A stretch of 64,000 bases of DNA, taken from assembly GCA_963749145.1 (NCBI GenBank), contig CAVVLN010000004.1, positions 1,984,001 through 2,048,000 on the forward strand, written 5' to 3'. Below are positions 7,634 to 16,358 of this stretch, piece by piece (position 1 is the stretch's first letter; each line of letters opens with the position of its first letter). The notes under the pieces were generated by a model, which was not told where the DNA came from, ran no database searches, and saw nothing but the letters and a program-made list of their open reading frames with translations. The position numbers and the translations under genes were made by a program. The stretch is from JASHPR01 sp963749145. GTDB taxonomy: Bacteria > Actinomycetota > Actinomycetes > Streptosporangiales > Streptosporangiaceae.

Positions 7634-9540
7634 GCGGGACGCCGCAGACCCCCAGCCAGACGCTGCCGCCGCCCGCGGAACGCGACCGCGACGCGCTCGT
7701 GCTGCGCGGCATCACCGTCGAGCGCGGCCGGCGCGCCGTGGTCAGGGACGTCACGATCGAGATCCCGGCCGGGGAGGTGACCGCCCTGCTCGGGCCGAAC
7801 GGGGCCGGGAAGTCAAGCCTGGTGCTGGCGGTCGGCGGGGTGCTCGGGATGCAGGCCGGGGCGGTCCTGCTGAGCGGCCGGGACCTGGCCGGGCGCCGGC
7901 CCGAGCGGATCCGCGGCGCCGGGATCGCGATCGTCCCCGAGGGCCGGCGGCTGCTCGGCGACCTGACCGTCGAGGACAACATCCGCGTGGCCACCTACGC
8001 CCTGGCCCGCGACCAGGCCAAGGCCGGCCGCGAGCGGGCGCTGGAGCTGTTCCCGGAGATCGCCCGGCGGCTGTCGGCCCCGGCCCGGATGCTGTCCGGC
8101 GGTGAGCAGCAGATGGTGGTGCTGGCCCAGGCCCTGGTCTGCGAGCCGCGCTACATGCTGATCGACGAGCTCTCCCTGGGGCTGGCGCCGGTGATCGTCA
8201 GCCGGCTGGTGCCGAGGATCCGCGCGGTCGCCGAGTCCGGGATCGGCGTGCTGCTGATCGAGCAGTTCACGACCATCGCGCTGGGGCTGGCCAACCAGGC
8301 GCACATCATGGAGGGCGGCCAGCTCCGGTTCTCCGGGCTGGCCCGGGAGCTGCGCGAGAAGCCGGAACTGCTCAGCTCGGCCTACCTGCTGCGGGGCAGC
8401 GCCCGGCCGCCCGGGCCGCCGGGGCCCGGCTGGCCCGGCTGGCCCGGCTGGCCCCGCTGGCCCGGCTGGCCCGGCAGGCGCGGCCGGCCCGGCCGGAGCG
8501 CGCTGATGCGGGCGGCGGTCACCGAGGGCGTCGGCACGATGACGGTGCTGGAGCGCCCCGAGCCGGGGGAGCCCGCTCCCGGCGAGGTCGTGATCCGGCC
8601 CGAGGCGGTCGGGATCTGCGGGTCGGATTATCACTTCTTCACCGGGGAACTCTCCGCGGCGGCGGGCGGCGCCCGGTTCCCCCGGGTTCAGGGTCACGAG
8701 CTGGCCGGCGAGATCACGGCGCTCGGCCCCGGCTGCCGGGCGGACCTCGAGATCGGGCAGCGCGTCGCGGTGTGGCCGCTGCATCCCTGCGAGCAGTGCT
8801 ATCCGTGCGCCGCGGGGCGGCCGAACGCGTGTGACCGGCTGACCCTGACCGGGATCCACCTGGACGGCGGCCTTCAGGAACGGCTGGCCATCGGGCAGCG
8901 GCAGGTGTTCCCGATCGCGGTCAGCGACCCGGCGATAGCGGCGCTGGCCGAGCCGGTGTCCATCGCCGTGCGCGCGGTGAACCGGGCCGCGGTCAGGCCC
9001 GGCGAGCACGTCGTGGTGCTCGGAGCGGGGCCGATCGGGCAGTGCATCGGCCTTGTCGCGCGGGAGCGGGGCGCCCAGACGCTGCTGGTCGATCTCCAGG
9101 AGCGCCGTCTCGAGCTGAGCCGCCAGCTCGGCGCGCAGGCGCATCCGTGGCAGGACGCGGACGAGGTGGTCGCGTTCGCGCGCCAGTGGGCCGGCCCGGC
9201 CGGGCCGCCAGCGGTGTTCGACGCCACCGGAGCCGCGGCGGCCACCGCGGCCATGGTGGACATGGTCGCCTCGGCCGGGCGTTGCGTGCAGGTCGGCATG
9301 TCGGATGAGGTGGCGCCGATCCGGGTCGGCAGCCTGACCGAGAAGGAGCTCGACCTGCTCGGGGTGAGCTGCTGCGGCGAGCGGGAGTTCGCCGAGGCCG
9401 TGGCCGTGGCCGAGCGCAACGCGGCGCCGCTGGCCCGCCTGGTGAGCCACGAGTTCGGGCTGGACCAGGCGCCCGAGGCCATCCGCTTCGCGATCAACAA
9501 CCCGGCGGAGGTCATGAAGGTGGTGATCAGGGGCACCTGA
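7630..9540 (+). CDS. LivF ATPase fused in frame to a zinc-dependent alcohol dehydrogenase
   Basis: 636 aa without an internal stop. Residues 1 to about 258 are LivF: Walker A GPNGAGKSS, signature LSGGEQQMV, a Walker B region MLIDELSLGLAP, and LLIEQF. Residues about 259-292 form a linker rich in Pro-Gly-Trp. Residues 293-636 are a complete medium-chain dehydrogenase: catalytic zinc elements GICGSDYHFF and GHELAGE, structural zinc cysteines in CEQCYPCAAGRPNAC, and Rossmann motif GAGPIG. The dehydrogenase part resembles sorbitol/threonine dehydrogenases. ATG 8506 (MRAAVTEGVG) is exactly where a free-standing dehydrogenase would begin, so internal initiation could also make it separately. A transporter ATPase fused to a metabolic oxidoreductase is unusual. 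Confidence 0.88.
   Translation: MSGTPQTPSQTLPPPAERDRDALVLRGITVERGRRAVVRDVTIEIPAGEVTALLGPNGAGKSSLVLAVGGVLGMQAGAVLLSGRDLAGRRPERIRGAGIAIVPEGRRLLGDLTVEDNIRVATYALARDQAKAGRERALELFPEIARRLSAPARMLSGGEQQMVVLAQALVCEPRYMLIDELSLGLAPVIVSRLVPRIRAVAESGIGVLLIEQFTTIALGLANQAHIMEGGQLRFSGLARELREKPELLSSAYLLRGSARPPGPPGPGWPGWPGWPRWPGWPGRRGRPGRSALMRAAVTEGVGTMTVLERPEPGEPAPGEVVIRPEAVGICGSDYHFFTGELSAAAGGARFPRVQGHELAGEITALGPGCRADLEIGQRVAVWPLHPCEQCYPCAAGRPNACDRLTLTGIHLDGGLQERLAIGQRQVFPIAVSDPAIAALAEPVSIAVRAVNRAAVRPGEHVVVLGAGPIGQCIGLVARERGAQTLLVDLQERRLELSRQLGAQAHPWQDADEVVAFARQWAGPAGPPAVFDATGAAAATAAMVDMVASAGRCVQVGMSDEVAPIRVGSLTEKELDLLGVSCCGEREFAEAVAVAERNAAPLARLVSHEFGLDQAPEAIRFAINNPAEVMKVVIRGT
8425..8478 (+). repeat. 9-bp tandem repeat encoding the Pro-Gly-Trp linker
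   Basis: Six consecutive 9-bp units of the form CCCGGCTGG (8425, 8434, 8443, 8452, 8461, 8470; the fourth and sixth differ by one base), each coding Pro-Gly-Trp or a variant. They lie exactly at the junction between the LivF and dehydrogenase parts of the fusion. Repeat expansion through the former livF stop region is a plausible origin of the fusion (inference). Confidence 0.88.
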
Positions 9541-9612
9541 GCAGCGTGCGGTCGGCCAGGCAGGGCAGGAGCGCTCCCGCGGCGGCGCCCGGGAGCAAGA
9601 GAGGGAAGCTTC

Positions 9613-10128
9613 ATGACCACCACGGCAGAAGACGTCATCGCCAGCTACGTCGGTATCGAGGCGCGCGTCGACAAGATGCGGGACAAGTACGCGCTGAAGG
9701 AGGGCTACGTCGACGGTGACGGCTCGCCCTGGGTCCCGTTCATCCCCAACGTGTACATCAAGCACCTCACGTTCGACGTCCGCAGCAGCAGCGCCGCGAA
9801 CGTGCTCTGGGTCCAGGCCGGGGGCGAGCTCGGGCGGCACCGCCACCGCGGGCCGGTGTCCGGCTACGTGCTCGAAGGCTCCTGGCTGTACCGGGAGTAC
9901 TCCTGGGTGGCCAAGGCCGGCGACTTCGTCCGGGAGAGCCCGGGCCGGACGCACACGCTGTATTCGGAGAAGGGCATGAAGACGTTCTTCTGGCTCAACG
10001 GCCCGCTGGAGTTCCTCGACGAACAGGACCGGGTGATGGAGACCGTCGACGTGTTCTGGTTCATCAACCACTATGAGACGTACTGCCAGGAGCAGGGCAT
10101 ACCCATCGATGAGAGGCTGTACCTCTGA
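9613..10128 (+). CDS. Cupin protein of the 2,4'-dihydroxyacetophenone dioxygenase-like family
   Basis: 171 aa. A single cupin barrel: the metal-binding motif region reads GGELGRHRHRGPVSGYVLEGSWLYREY, with the usual His-X-His and a downstream Glu. The second motif is around SPGRTHTLYS. The overall layout resembles proteins annotated as 2,4'-dihydroxyacetophenone dioxygenase (a non-haem iron C-C bond-cleaving enzyme), but that name covers many proteins of unknown substrate. RBS GAGGGAAG is 6 nt before the ATG. It sits between the transporter-dehydrogenase gene and the molybdenum hydroxylase, all on the same strand, so a role in the same oxidative pathway is likely. Confidence 0.75.
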   Translation: MTTTAEDVIASYVGIEARVDKMRDKYALKEGYVDGDGSPWVPFIPNVYIKHLTFDVRSSSAANVLWVQAGGELGRHRHRGPVSGYVLEGSWLYREYSWVAKAGDFVRESPGRTHTLYSEKGMKTFFWLNGPLEFLDEQDRVMETVDVFWFINHYETYCQEQGIPIDERLYL

Positions 10129-10222
10129 TTAGCCCCGATGCCAGAATGCTAGGACCGCGGCGCCGGGTTCCGCCTGCCGCCAGCGGCCGGGCCAGGCCAA
10201 ACATCAGAAGGCGAGCGACCAA

Positions 10223-12553
10223 ATGAGCATTCTCGGTACCAGGGTGGTACGGACCGAGGACCCACGGCTGCTGACCGCCGGCGGCACCTACGTCGAGGAC
10301 CTGCGGGTGCCGGAGCTCACGGACGTGGCGCGGGTCACGTTCGTGCGCAGCCCTATCGCGCACGCGAGGATAACCGGTATGGACACCGGCGCGGCCCGCC
10401 AAGCTCCGGGGGTGCTCGCCGTGCTGACCATTCAGGACATGGACGACCTGACGCCCCCGCCGCCTCCCGAACCGGGCAGCGAGGTCAGCGAGGGAGCGCC
10501 GCTGCCGCTCGGCGGCCTGTGGTCCGAGCCGCTGCTGGCGGTCGACCGGGTGCGGTACGTCGGCGAGCCCGTGGCGATGGTCATCACCAGCGACAGCTAC
10601 CAGGGCGAGGACGCGGCCGAGCTGGTCAGCGTCGACTATGAGCCGCTGCCCGCGGTGGTGGGCATCGGCGGCGCGCTGCAGACCGAGACGCTGCTGTTCC
10701 CGGACACCGAGTCAAACATGTGTGTGACATCGGGCGAAGCCAGCGACGACGCGATCTTCGCGGGCTGCGATGCCGTGGTCGAGCGGACGATCGTGAACCA
10801 GCGGCTCGCCCCGATGCCGATGGAGGGGCGCGCCGCCGCGGCCCGGTTCGCCGACGGCAAGCTGACGTTCTGGGTGAGCACCCAGAACGCCCAGATCACC
10901 CGGTTCATCCTGGCCGGGGCGCTCGGCATGGACCCGGCCACGATCAGGGTGATCGCCCCCGACGTGGGCGGCGGGTTCGGCGCCAAGGTCGGCATCGACC
11001 GGGACGCGATCCTGATCGCCTGGGCGGCCCGGCGGACCGGCCGGGCGCTGCGCTGGGTGGAAACGCGCAGCGAGAACCTGGTCGGCATGACGCACGGGCG
11101 GGCCCAGGAGCAGACCATCAAGATCGGCGGGACCAGGGCCGGCCGGGTGCTCGCCTACCGGCTCGACGTCGTCCAGGACACCGGCGCCTATCCGCGGATG
11201 GGCGGTTTCCTGCCGTTCCTGACCAAGCTGATGGCCGTGGGCCCGTACGACATCCCGAACGTGCAGACCGCGTCCCGGGTGGTGGTGACCAACACCACGC
11301 CGATCTCCGCCTACCGGGGCGCCGGCCGGCCCGAGGCCACGGCCGCGATCGAGCGGGCCATCGACCTGTTCGCCGCCGAGATCGGCATGGATCCGGCCGA
11401 AGTCCGGCGGAAGAACCTGATCCCGCCGGACAAGTTCCCCTACACCACGCCGACCGGCGCGACCTACGACACCGGTGACTACGTCACGGCGCTGGACAAG
11501 GTCCTCGCCGCCGCCGGGTACGGCGAGCTGCGGGCCGAGCAGGCCCGCCGCCGGGAGCGCGGCGACGTGGTCCAGCTCGGCATCGGGCTGGCCAGCTACG
11601 TGGAGATCACGGCCGCGGACGCGGCGGCGGGCGAGACCGCCCGGCTGGCGGTAACCGGCGACGGCACGGCCACCGTGTACACCGGCAGTTCCGCGCACGG
11701 CCAGGGCCATCACACGGCCTGGGCCATGCTCGTTGAGTCCGAGCTCGGGATCCCGATGGACAAGGTCACCGTGATCCACGGCGACACCGACCTGATCCCC
11801 GAGGGCGTGGGGACGTACGCGTCGCGGTCACTGCAGCTCGGCGGGGTGGCGGTGCACAAGGCCGCGCTGGACGTCAAGGACCAGGCCCGGCGGGTGGCGG
11901 CGGACATGATCGAGGCCGCCGAGTCCGACCTGGAGCTGGACACCGAGACCGGGAGCTGGCAGGTGCGCGGTGACCCGGGCACGCGCCGGACCTGGGCCGA
12001 CGTGGCGACCCACGCCGGGGCGGACGGGCTGGTGGCCTTCGTTCAGTACGTGGGCGGGGCGCCCACGTTCCCGTTCGGCACCCACCTGGCGGTCGCCGAG
12101 GTCGACACCGAGACCGGCAAGGCCCGGCTGATCCGGCACGTGACCGTGGACGACGCCGGGACCGTGGTCAGCCCGGTGCTGGCCGAGGGACAGCGGCACG
12201 GCGGCATCGCCCAGGGCGTCGCGCAGGCGCTGCTGGAGGAGATGGTCTACGACGCCGAGGGCAACCCGCTCACCGGCACGCTCGCGGACTACGCCGCGAT
12301 CAGCGCGGCGGAGCTGCCGAGCTTCGAGCTGATCCCGAGCGAGACCCCGACGACCATCAACCCGCTCGGGGTCAAGGGGATCGGCGAGGCCGGGACGATC
12401 GGCGCCACGCCGGCCACGCAGAATGCCGTCATCGACGCGGTCAGCCACCTCGGCGTCACCCACATCGACATGCCGACCACGCCGGCCCGGGTCTGGGCCG
12501 CGATCAGCCGGGACGCGGGCGGCCGGGACACAGAGAACGGGGAGGCCCAGTGA
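10223..12553 (+). CDS. Molybdenum hydroxylase large subunit (xanthine dehydrogenase / CoxL-like, form II)
   Basis: 776 aa. It binds the molybdopterin cytosine dinucleotide cofactor and hydroxylates the substrate using water. The active-site loop reads AYRGAGR, the motif of form II enzymes, not the AYxCSFR loop of true form I CO dehydrogenase. The catalytic glutamate motif GIGEAGT is near the C-terminus, and GGGFGAKVGIDRD is a cofactor-binding block. The stop overlaps the start of the [2Fe-2S] subunit gene (GTGA). With form II chemistry the substrate may be a purine, aldehyde, N-heterocycle or other small molecule; CO is unlikely. Gene order is L-S-M, unlike the common M-S-L or S-L-M. Confidence 0.92.
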   Translation: MSILGTRVVRTEDPRLLTAGGTYVEDLRVPELTDVARVTFVRSPIAHARITGMDTGAARQAPGVLAVLTIQDMDDLTPPPPPEPGSEVSEGAPLPLGGLWSEPLLAVDRVRYVGEPVAMVITSDSYQGEDAAELVSVDYEPLPAVVGIGGALQTETLLFPDTESNMCVTSGEASDDAIFAGCDAVVERTIVNQRLAPMPMEGRAAAARFADGKLTFWVSTQNAQITRFILAGALGMDPATIRVIAPDVGGGFGAKVGIDRDAILIAWAARRTGRALRWVETRSENLVGMTHGRAQEQTIKIGGTRAGRVLAYRLDVVQDTGAYPRMGGFLPFLTKLMAVGPYDIPNVQTASRVVVTNTTPISAYRGAGRPEATAAIERAIDLFAAEIGMDPAEVRRKNLIPPDKFPYTTPTGATYDTGDYVTALDKVLAAAGYGELRAEQARRRERGDVVQLGIGLASYVEITAADAAAGETARLAVTGDGTATVYTGSSAHGQGHHTAWAMLVESELGIPMDKVTVIHGDTDLIPEGVGTYASRSLQLGGVAVHKAALDVKDQARRVAADMIEAAESDLELDTETGSWQVRGDPGTRRTWADVATHAGADGLVAFVQYVGGAPTFPFGTHLAVAEVDTETGKARLIRHVTVDDAGTVVSPVLAEGQRHGGIAQGVAQALLEEMVYDAEGNPLTGTLADYAAISAAELPSFELIPSETPTTINPLGVKGIGEAGTIGATPATQNAVIDAVSHLGVTHIDMPTTPARVWAAISRDAGGRDTENGEAQ

Positions 12554-13029
12554 AGGTCACCGTGACCGTCAACGGCAGCGAGGTCGAGGCCGAGGTCCCT
12601 GACCGCACCCTGCTCGTGCACTTCCTGCGCGACGTGGCCAACCTGACCGCGACCAACGTCGGCTGCGACACCACGTCCTGCGGGGCGTGCACGGTCCTGC
12701 TGGACGGCAAGTCGGTGAAGTCGTGCACCGTGCTCGCGGCCCAGGCGGACGGGCGCGAGGTGACGACGGTCGAGGGGCTGGCCGACGGCTCGGGCGAGAT
12801 GCACCCGGTGCAGCGCGCGTTCCGCGCCGAGCACGCGCTGCAGTGCGGGTTCTGCACCCCGGGCATGGTGATGGCCAGCGTCTCGCTGCTGGACGAGAAC
12901 CCCTCGCCCACCGAGGACGAGGTCAGGTCCGCCCTGGAGGGCAACCTGTGCCGGTGCACCGGCTACCACAACATCGTCCGGGCGGTGCTCGCCGCCGCCC
13001 CGGGTGCGAGCGAGAGGCGGTCCAGTTGA
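12550..13029 (+). CDS. Molybdenum hydroxylase [2Fe-2S] small subunit (CoxS-like)
   Basis: 159 aa. The N-terminal plant-type [2Fe-2S] ferredoxin domain has CDTTSCGACTVLLDGKSVKSC. The C-terminal four-helix domain carries the second cluster through CGFCTPGM and CRCTGYHNI. It transfers electrons from the Mo cofactor to FAD. Length matches the family. It overlaps both neighbours by 4 bp (GTGA with the large subunit, TTGA with the FAD subunit), showing tight translational coupling. Confidence 0.95.
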   Translation: MKVTVTVNGSEVEAEVPDRTLLVHFLRDVANLTATNVGCDTTSCGACTVLLDGKSVKSCTVLAAQADGREVTTVEGLADGSGEMHPVQRAFRAEHALQCGFCTPGMVMASVSLLDENPSPTEDEVRSALEGNLCRCTGYHNIVRAVLAAAPGASERRSS

Positions 13030-13844
13030 TCCCGGCACCGTTCACCTACAAGCGGGCCTGGTCGGTAGATGAGGCCCTGGACCTGGCGGCCCGGGACGGC
13101 GACGACGCGAAATTCCTGGCCGGCGGGCACTCGCTGCTGCCGCTGATGAAGTTGCGCCTGGCCGTGCCGGAGGTCCTGATCGACATCGGCCGACTGCGTG
13201 AGCTCAGCTACGTGCGCGACGACGCCAGCCAGATCCTGGTCGGCGCGCTCACCAGCCATGACGAGCTCGCCCGGTCGAGCCTGCTGGCCGGCGAGCTGCC
13301 GCTGCTCGCCCACGCGGCCTCCCGGGTGGGTGATCCCCAGGTCCGCCACCGCGGCACGATCGGCGGTTCCCTGGTGCACGCCGACCCGGCGGCCGACCTG
13401 CCCGCGGTGGTGCTGGCCCTGGACGCGACGCTGGTGGCCCGGGGGCCGTCCGGCAGCCGCGAGATCCCCGCCGGCAGCTTCTTCAACAGCCTGTTCGAGA
13501 CCACGCTGGCGCCGGGTGAGCTGCTGGAGGAGATCCGGATCCCCAAGCCGACGGCGGCCGGGTGGTCGTTCCAGAAGTTCACCAAGCGCGCCATCGACTG
13601 GGCGATCGTCGGCGTCGCGGTGCAGGGCGGCAACGTGGCGCTGGTGAACATGGGCCAGACGCCGGTCCGGGCCGGCGCGGTCGAGCAAGCGCTCGCGTCC
13701 GGCGCCGGGCCCCGGGACGCCGCGGCCCACGCCGCCGAGGGCACCAGCCCGCCGGACGACATCAACGCCGACCGCCGCTACCGCGAGCACCTGGCCCGGG
13801 TCCTGGTCGGGCGCGCCCTGGAAGAGTCAGCCGCCCGGGCCTGA
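13026..13844 (+). CDS. Molybdenum hydroxylase FAD-binding subunit (CoxM-like)
   Basis: 272 aa from a TTG start that overlaps the previous stop (TTGA). FAD-binding motifs of the family are AGGHSLLPLMKLRLA near residue 38 and TIGGSLVHADPAADLP near residue 115. The middle-subunit C-terminal domain follows. It is the last gene of the run that began at 3523 and ends about 100 bp before a strong bidirectional hairpin. No accessory genes such as coxD/E/F or a dedicated cytidylyltransferase are seen nearby, so maturation must use factors encoded elsewhere. Confidence 0.92.
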   Translation: MIPAPFTYKRAWSVDEALDLAARDGDDAKFLAGGHSLLPLMKLRLAVPEVLIDIGRLRELSYVRDDASQILVGALTSHDELARSSLLAGELPLLAHAASRVGDPQVRHRGTIGGSLVHADPAADLPAVVLALDATLVARGPSGSREIPAGSFFNSLFETTLAPGELLEEIRIPKPTAAGWSFQKFTKRAIDWAIVGVAVQGGNVALVNMGQTPVRAGAVEQALASGAGPRDAAAHAAEGTSPPDDINADRRYREHLARVLVGRALEESAARA

Positions 13845-13945
13845 CCCGGCCGGCTCCGCGCGTCCCGGGCCGGATCCCGGTGCCGGGCGCCCCCGGCCCG
13901 GATCTGCGACGGCCCGCCCCGCGTCATCGGAGCCATCGGCGTGCG

Positions 13946-13995
13946 CGTGGTTGTACCTCCGTACGTGCGGTAGGCCGTGCGGAGGTACAACCACG
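13946..13995. terminator. Bidirectional hairpin terminator between convergent operons
   Basis: A perfect 16-bp inverted repeat, CGTGGTTGTACCTCCG at 13946-13961 and its complement at 13980-13995, with an 18-nt loop. It lies between the end of the FAD-subunit gene (13844, plus) and the end of the alcohol dehydrogenase gene (14003, minus), so it can stop transcription from both sides. No U-tract is obvious, which is common in high-GC actinomycetes. Confidence 0.85.
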
Positions 13996-14002
13996 GCCGC
14001 GC

Positions 14003-15115
14003 TCAGTGCTCGTGGATCAGGACACCGCGGATATTCCGCCCGTCTAGCAGGTCCTGGTAGCCCTGGTTGACGTCCTCCAGCCGGTACCGGGTGGTGATCA
14101 GCTCGTCCAGCTTGAGCCGACCCGCCCGGTACAGGTCGAGCATCAGCGGGATGTCATCGAACGGGTTACCGCCGCCGAACAGCGCGCCCTCGATCCGCTT
14201 CTGGAACAGGGTGAGCTCGAAGCTGGACAGGTGGATGTTCTTCTGGCCCGGCCCGGCCAGCCCGGTCACGACCACGGTGCCGCGCTTGCGGATGGCCGCG
14301 AAGGCCGCGTCGATCACGTCCTCGGTGACCACGCCGACGGTGATCAGGGCGTGATCGGCTCCGACCCCCCGGGTGAGCTCGGTGACCAGCCGCTGGGCCT
14401 GTTCCGCGTCCGCCGCGCTGTGCGTGGCGCCGAGCGACTCGGCGATCTCGCGCTTGTTCGCCAGCGGGTCCACCGCGATGATGTTGATCGCGCCCGCGAT
14501 CGACGCGCCCTGCACCGCGTTGATGCCGACGCCGCCGATGCCGTAGATGACCACCGTGTCGCCCGGCCGCACGCCGCCGAGGTTGACCGAGGTGCCGAAA
14601 CCGGTCGGCACGCCGCAGCCGACCAGCACCACGGTCTCCAGCGGCAGGTCGTCATCCACCTTGATGCACGAGTGCTCGGACAGCGTCGACCACTGGGAGA
14701 ACGTGCCGAGCAGGCACATCTGGCCAAAGTCCTGGCCGCCGGCGTGGAACCGGAACGTGCCGTCGGGCAGGCAGTTGTCGACGAACAGGGCGCCGAGATC
14801 GCACAGGTTCGTCTGGCCCCGGGCACAGAACCGGCAGTGGCCGCACGCCGGGAGGAACGAGCAGACGATGTGATCGCCCGGCTTCAGCCGGGTGACCCCC
14901 GCGCCCACCTCCTCGACGATCCCGGCGCCCTCGTGACCTCCGACGATCGGAAACCTGACCGGGATGTCACCGGTCCGCAGGTGATCGTCGGAGTGGCACA
15001 GCCCGGACGCCACGAAGCGCACGAGCACCTCCCCGGCCTTGGGCGGGTCGAGGTCCAGCTCGACGATCTCCCATTCCTTGCCGACATCGCGAAGGACCGC
15101 TGCCTTGGTCTTCAT
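14003..15115 (-). CDS. NDMA-dependent alcohol dehydrogenase (Rxyl_3153-like family)
   Basis: 370 aa. A zinc-dependent medium-chain dehydrogenase: catalytic zinc elements GLCHSDDH and GGHEGAG, structural zinc cysteines in CGHCRFCARGQTNLCDLGA, and Rossmann motif GIGGVG. The phrase CDLGALFVDNCLPDGTFRFHAGGQDFGQM is typical of the family of nicotinoprotein alcohol dehydrogenases assayed with NDMA, which use tightly bound NAD and are linked to the mycofactocin redox system. I chose ATG 15113-15115 because GGGAGAG precedes it by 4 nt; an upstream start 48 bp away lacks this. No mycofactocin genes are in view. Confidence 0.88.
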   Translation of the reverse strand: MKTKAAVLRDVGKEWEIVELDLDPPKAGEVLVRFVASGLCHSDDHLRTGDIPVRFPIVGGHEGAGIVEEVGAGVTRLKPGDHIVCSFLPACGHCRFCARGQTNLCDLGALFVDNCLPDGTFRFHAGGQDFGQMCLLGTFSQWSTLSEHSCIKVDDDLPLETVVLVGCGVPTGFGTSVNLGGVRPGDTVVIYGIGGVGINAVQGASIAGAINIIAVDPLANKREIAESLGATHSAADAEQAQRLVTELTRGVGADHALITVGVVTEDVIDAAFAAIRKRGTVVVTGLAGPGQKNIHLSSFELTLFQKRIEGALFGGGNPFDDIPLMLDLYRAGRLKLDELITTRYRLEDVNQGYQDLLDGRNIRGVLIHEH

Positions 15116-15163
15116 CCACTCTCCCACGGGCTGCGGCGTCCCGGGCGGGGCGCCTGACGTCAT

Positions 15164-15369
15164 CGTTCGTTGCCGCGACCTGGTTCCGCGCCCGGCCGCC
15201 CTTTTGGTTTGCCATCCTGCGCGGCCACAGGCAAGGGGTCATTGTGAAATAACCCAAGAAAGTCGGCGTCCGGTTGTGCTCCGCGACGCTGGCGATGCCT
15301 GTCCGCGCCCGGCCGGACGCGACCCGCCGAACTGGAGCCAGCCGCATAACGGAGCCGACCGCCCGGCGG
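15164..15369. other. Intergenic gap between alcohol dehydrogenase and carboxypeptidase genes
   Basis: About 200 bp that must carry the promoter for the minus-strand dehydrogenase gene and the 3' end of the minus-strand carboxypeptidase gene. No inverted repeat or family-like open frame stands out. Confidence 0.5.
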
Positions 15370-16152
15370 CTAGGCCCGCGGCAGGCTGAACCCCCAGTTC
15401 AGGACCTTGGCGGCGGCGTCGGCACCGGATGCCGGGCCGGTCGCGGGGCTGCCGAGGACGTCGCCGATCAGGGTCAGCCCGCCGCGCGTGGCCTCGAAGA
15501 GCAGGCAGTGCAGCGCGGCGTTGGTGAACCCGGTCTTGATGCCGTCGGCGCCGGGGTAGGTGCCGATCAGCTCGTTGGTGTTGTTCCACCAGTAGGCGTG
15601 ATGGCCGGGCCCCTTGCGGATCTGGTAGAAGCTCTGGCCCACGATCGAGCGGAAAGCCGGCAGCCTCATCGCCGCCAGGCCCAGCCTGAGCAGGTCGGAC
15701 GGGGTGGAGAAGGTCGAGTACTCGGTGGGATACGGCAGCCCGTCGGGACTGGTGAACTGCGTGTGCGTCATGCCCAGTTGCCGGGCGGTGGCGTTCATCT
15801 TGGCCAGGAACGCGGGCATGCCCGGGCCGTAGGTGACGGCCAGGGTATAGGCGGCGTCACAGCCCGACGGCAGCAGCATCGCCTCGAGCAACTGCTGCGC
15901 GGTCAGGACGTCGCCCGGATGCAGTCCCGCGCTGTCGGCGCCGTACTTGTCGACGTAGGGGATCACGGCCGCCGGCACCCGGATCTCCCGGCCCAGGTCG
16001 CCGGCGCGGATCACCACCAGCGCGGTCATCACCTTCGTGATGCTGCCGATCGGCCGTTCGGTGTCCAGGTCGCGGCTCCACAGCACGTCCCCGGTGGCGG
16101 CGTCGGCGAGCAACCCGCCCCTGGCCTTCACGTTGCTGGGCGCCCCGATCAC
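15370..16152 (-). CDS. D-alanyl-D-alanine carboxypeptidase (S11 family), catalytic part, signal peptide out of frame
   Basis: 260 aa read from an internal GTG. A peptidase S11 / low-molecular-weight penicillin-binding-protein domain that would trim peptidoglycan side chains outside the membrane. The nucleophile motif is SITK (family SxxK) and the third motif is KTGFT. The second motif reads SGCDAA, where Cys replaces the usual Asn of SxN, which may weaken or change activity. Upstream in the same frame, codons spell a normal linker (SASSASSVRPAATRLASPAAS), but the signal peptide lies in another frame (16281-16358). A single-base indel near 16260-16285 therefore separates export signal and enzyme. 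No C-terminal membrane anchor is seen. Confidence 0.85.
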   Translation of the reverse strand: MIGAPSNVKARGGLLADAATGDVLWSRDLDTERPIGSITKVMTALVVIRAGDLGREIRVPAAVIPYVDKYGADSAGLHPGDVLTAQQLLEAMLLPSGCDAAYTLAVTYGPGMPAFLAKMNATARQLGMTHTQFTSPDGLPYPTEYSTFSTPSDLLRLGLAAMRLPAFRSIVGQSFYQIRKGPGHHAYWWNNTNELIGTYPGADGIKTGFTNAALHCLLFEATRGGLTLIGDVLGSPATGPASGADAAAKVLNWGFSLPRA

Positions 16153-16358
16153 CTTGACGGCCTGCGCCGCCGAGCCGGTCGCGACCCCGGCCTGGCTCGG
16201 TGAGGCCGCCGGGCTGGCCAGCCGGGTGGCCGCGGGCCGGACACTGCTGGCCGACGAGGCGGAGCCGGCGCGGGAGTCGCGATCGCCCAGGCGGTCACTC
16301 CCCCGGCCACGATGCCTCCGGCCACGGCGACAGCCAGCACGCGGACGGGGATGCGCAT
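16149..16358 (-). pseudogene. Signal-peptide fragment of the D,D-carboxypeptidase, frameshifted
   Basis: Starts ATG 16358 and reads MRIPVRVLAVAVAGGIVAGG followed by VTAWAIATPAPA, a clear export signal. It then drifts into an implausible Arg/Pro-rich frame and stops at 16149, overlapping the start of the catalytic frame. It should be the true 5' end of the carboxypeptidase gene. Either the indel is real and the enzyme is not exported, or a base was lost or gained in the sequence. Confidence 0.75.

Noticed and set aside
10223..13844. Aerobic CO dehydrogenase (coxLSM)
   Set aside because: The active-site loop is AYRGAGR, not AYxCSFR, and no cox accessory genes are present, so CO oxidation is not supported.
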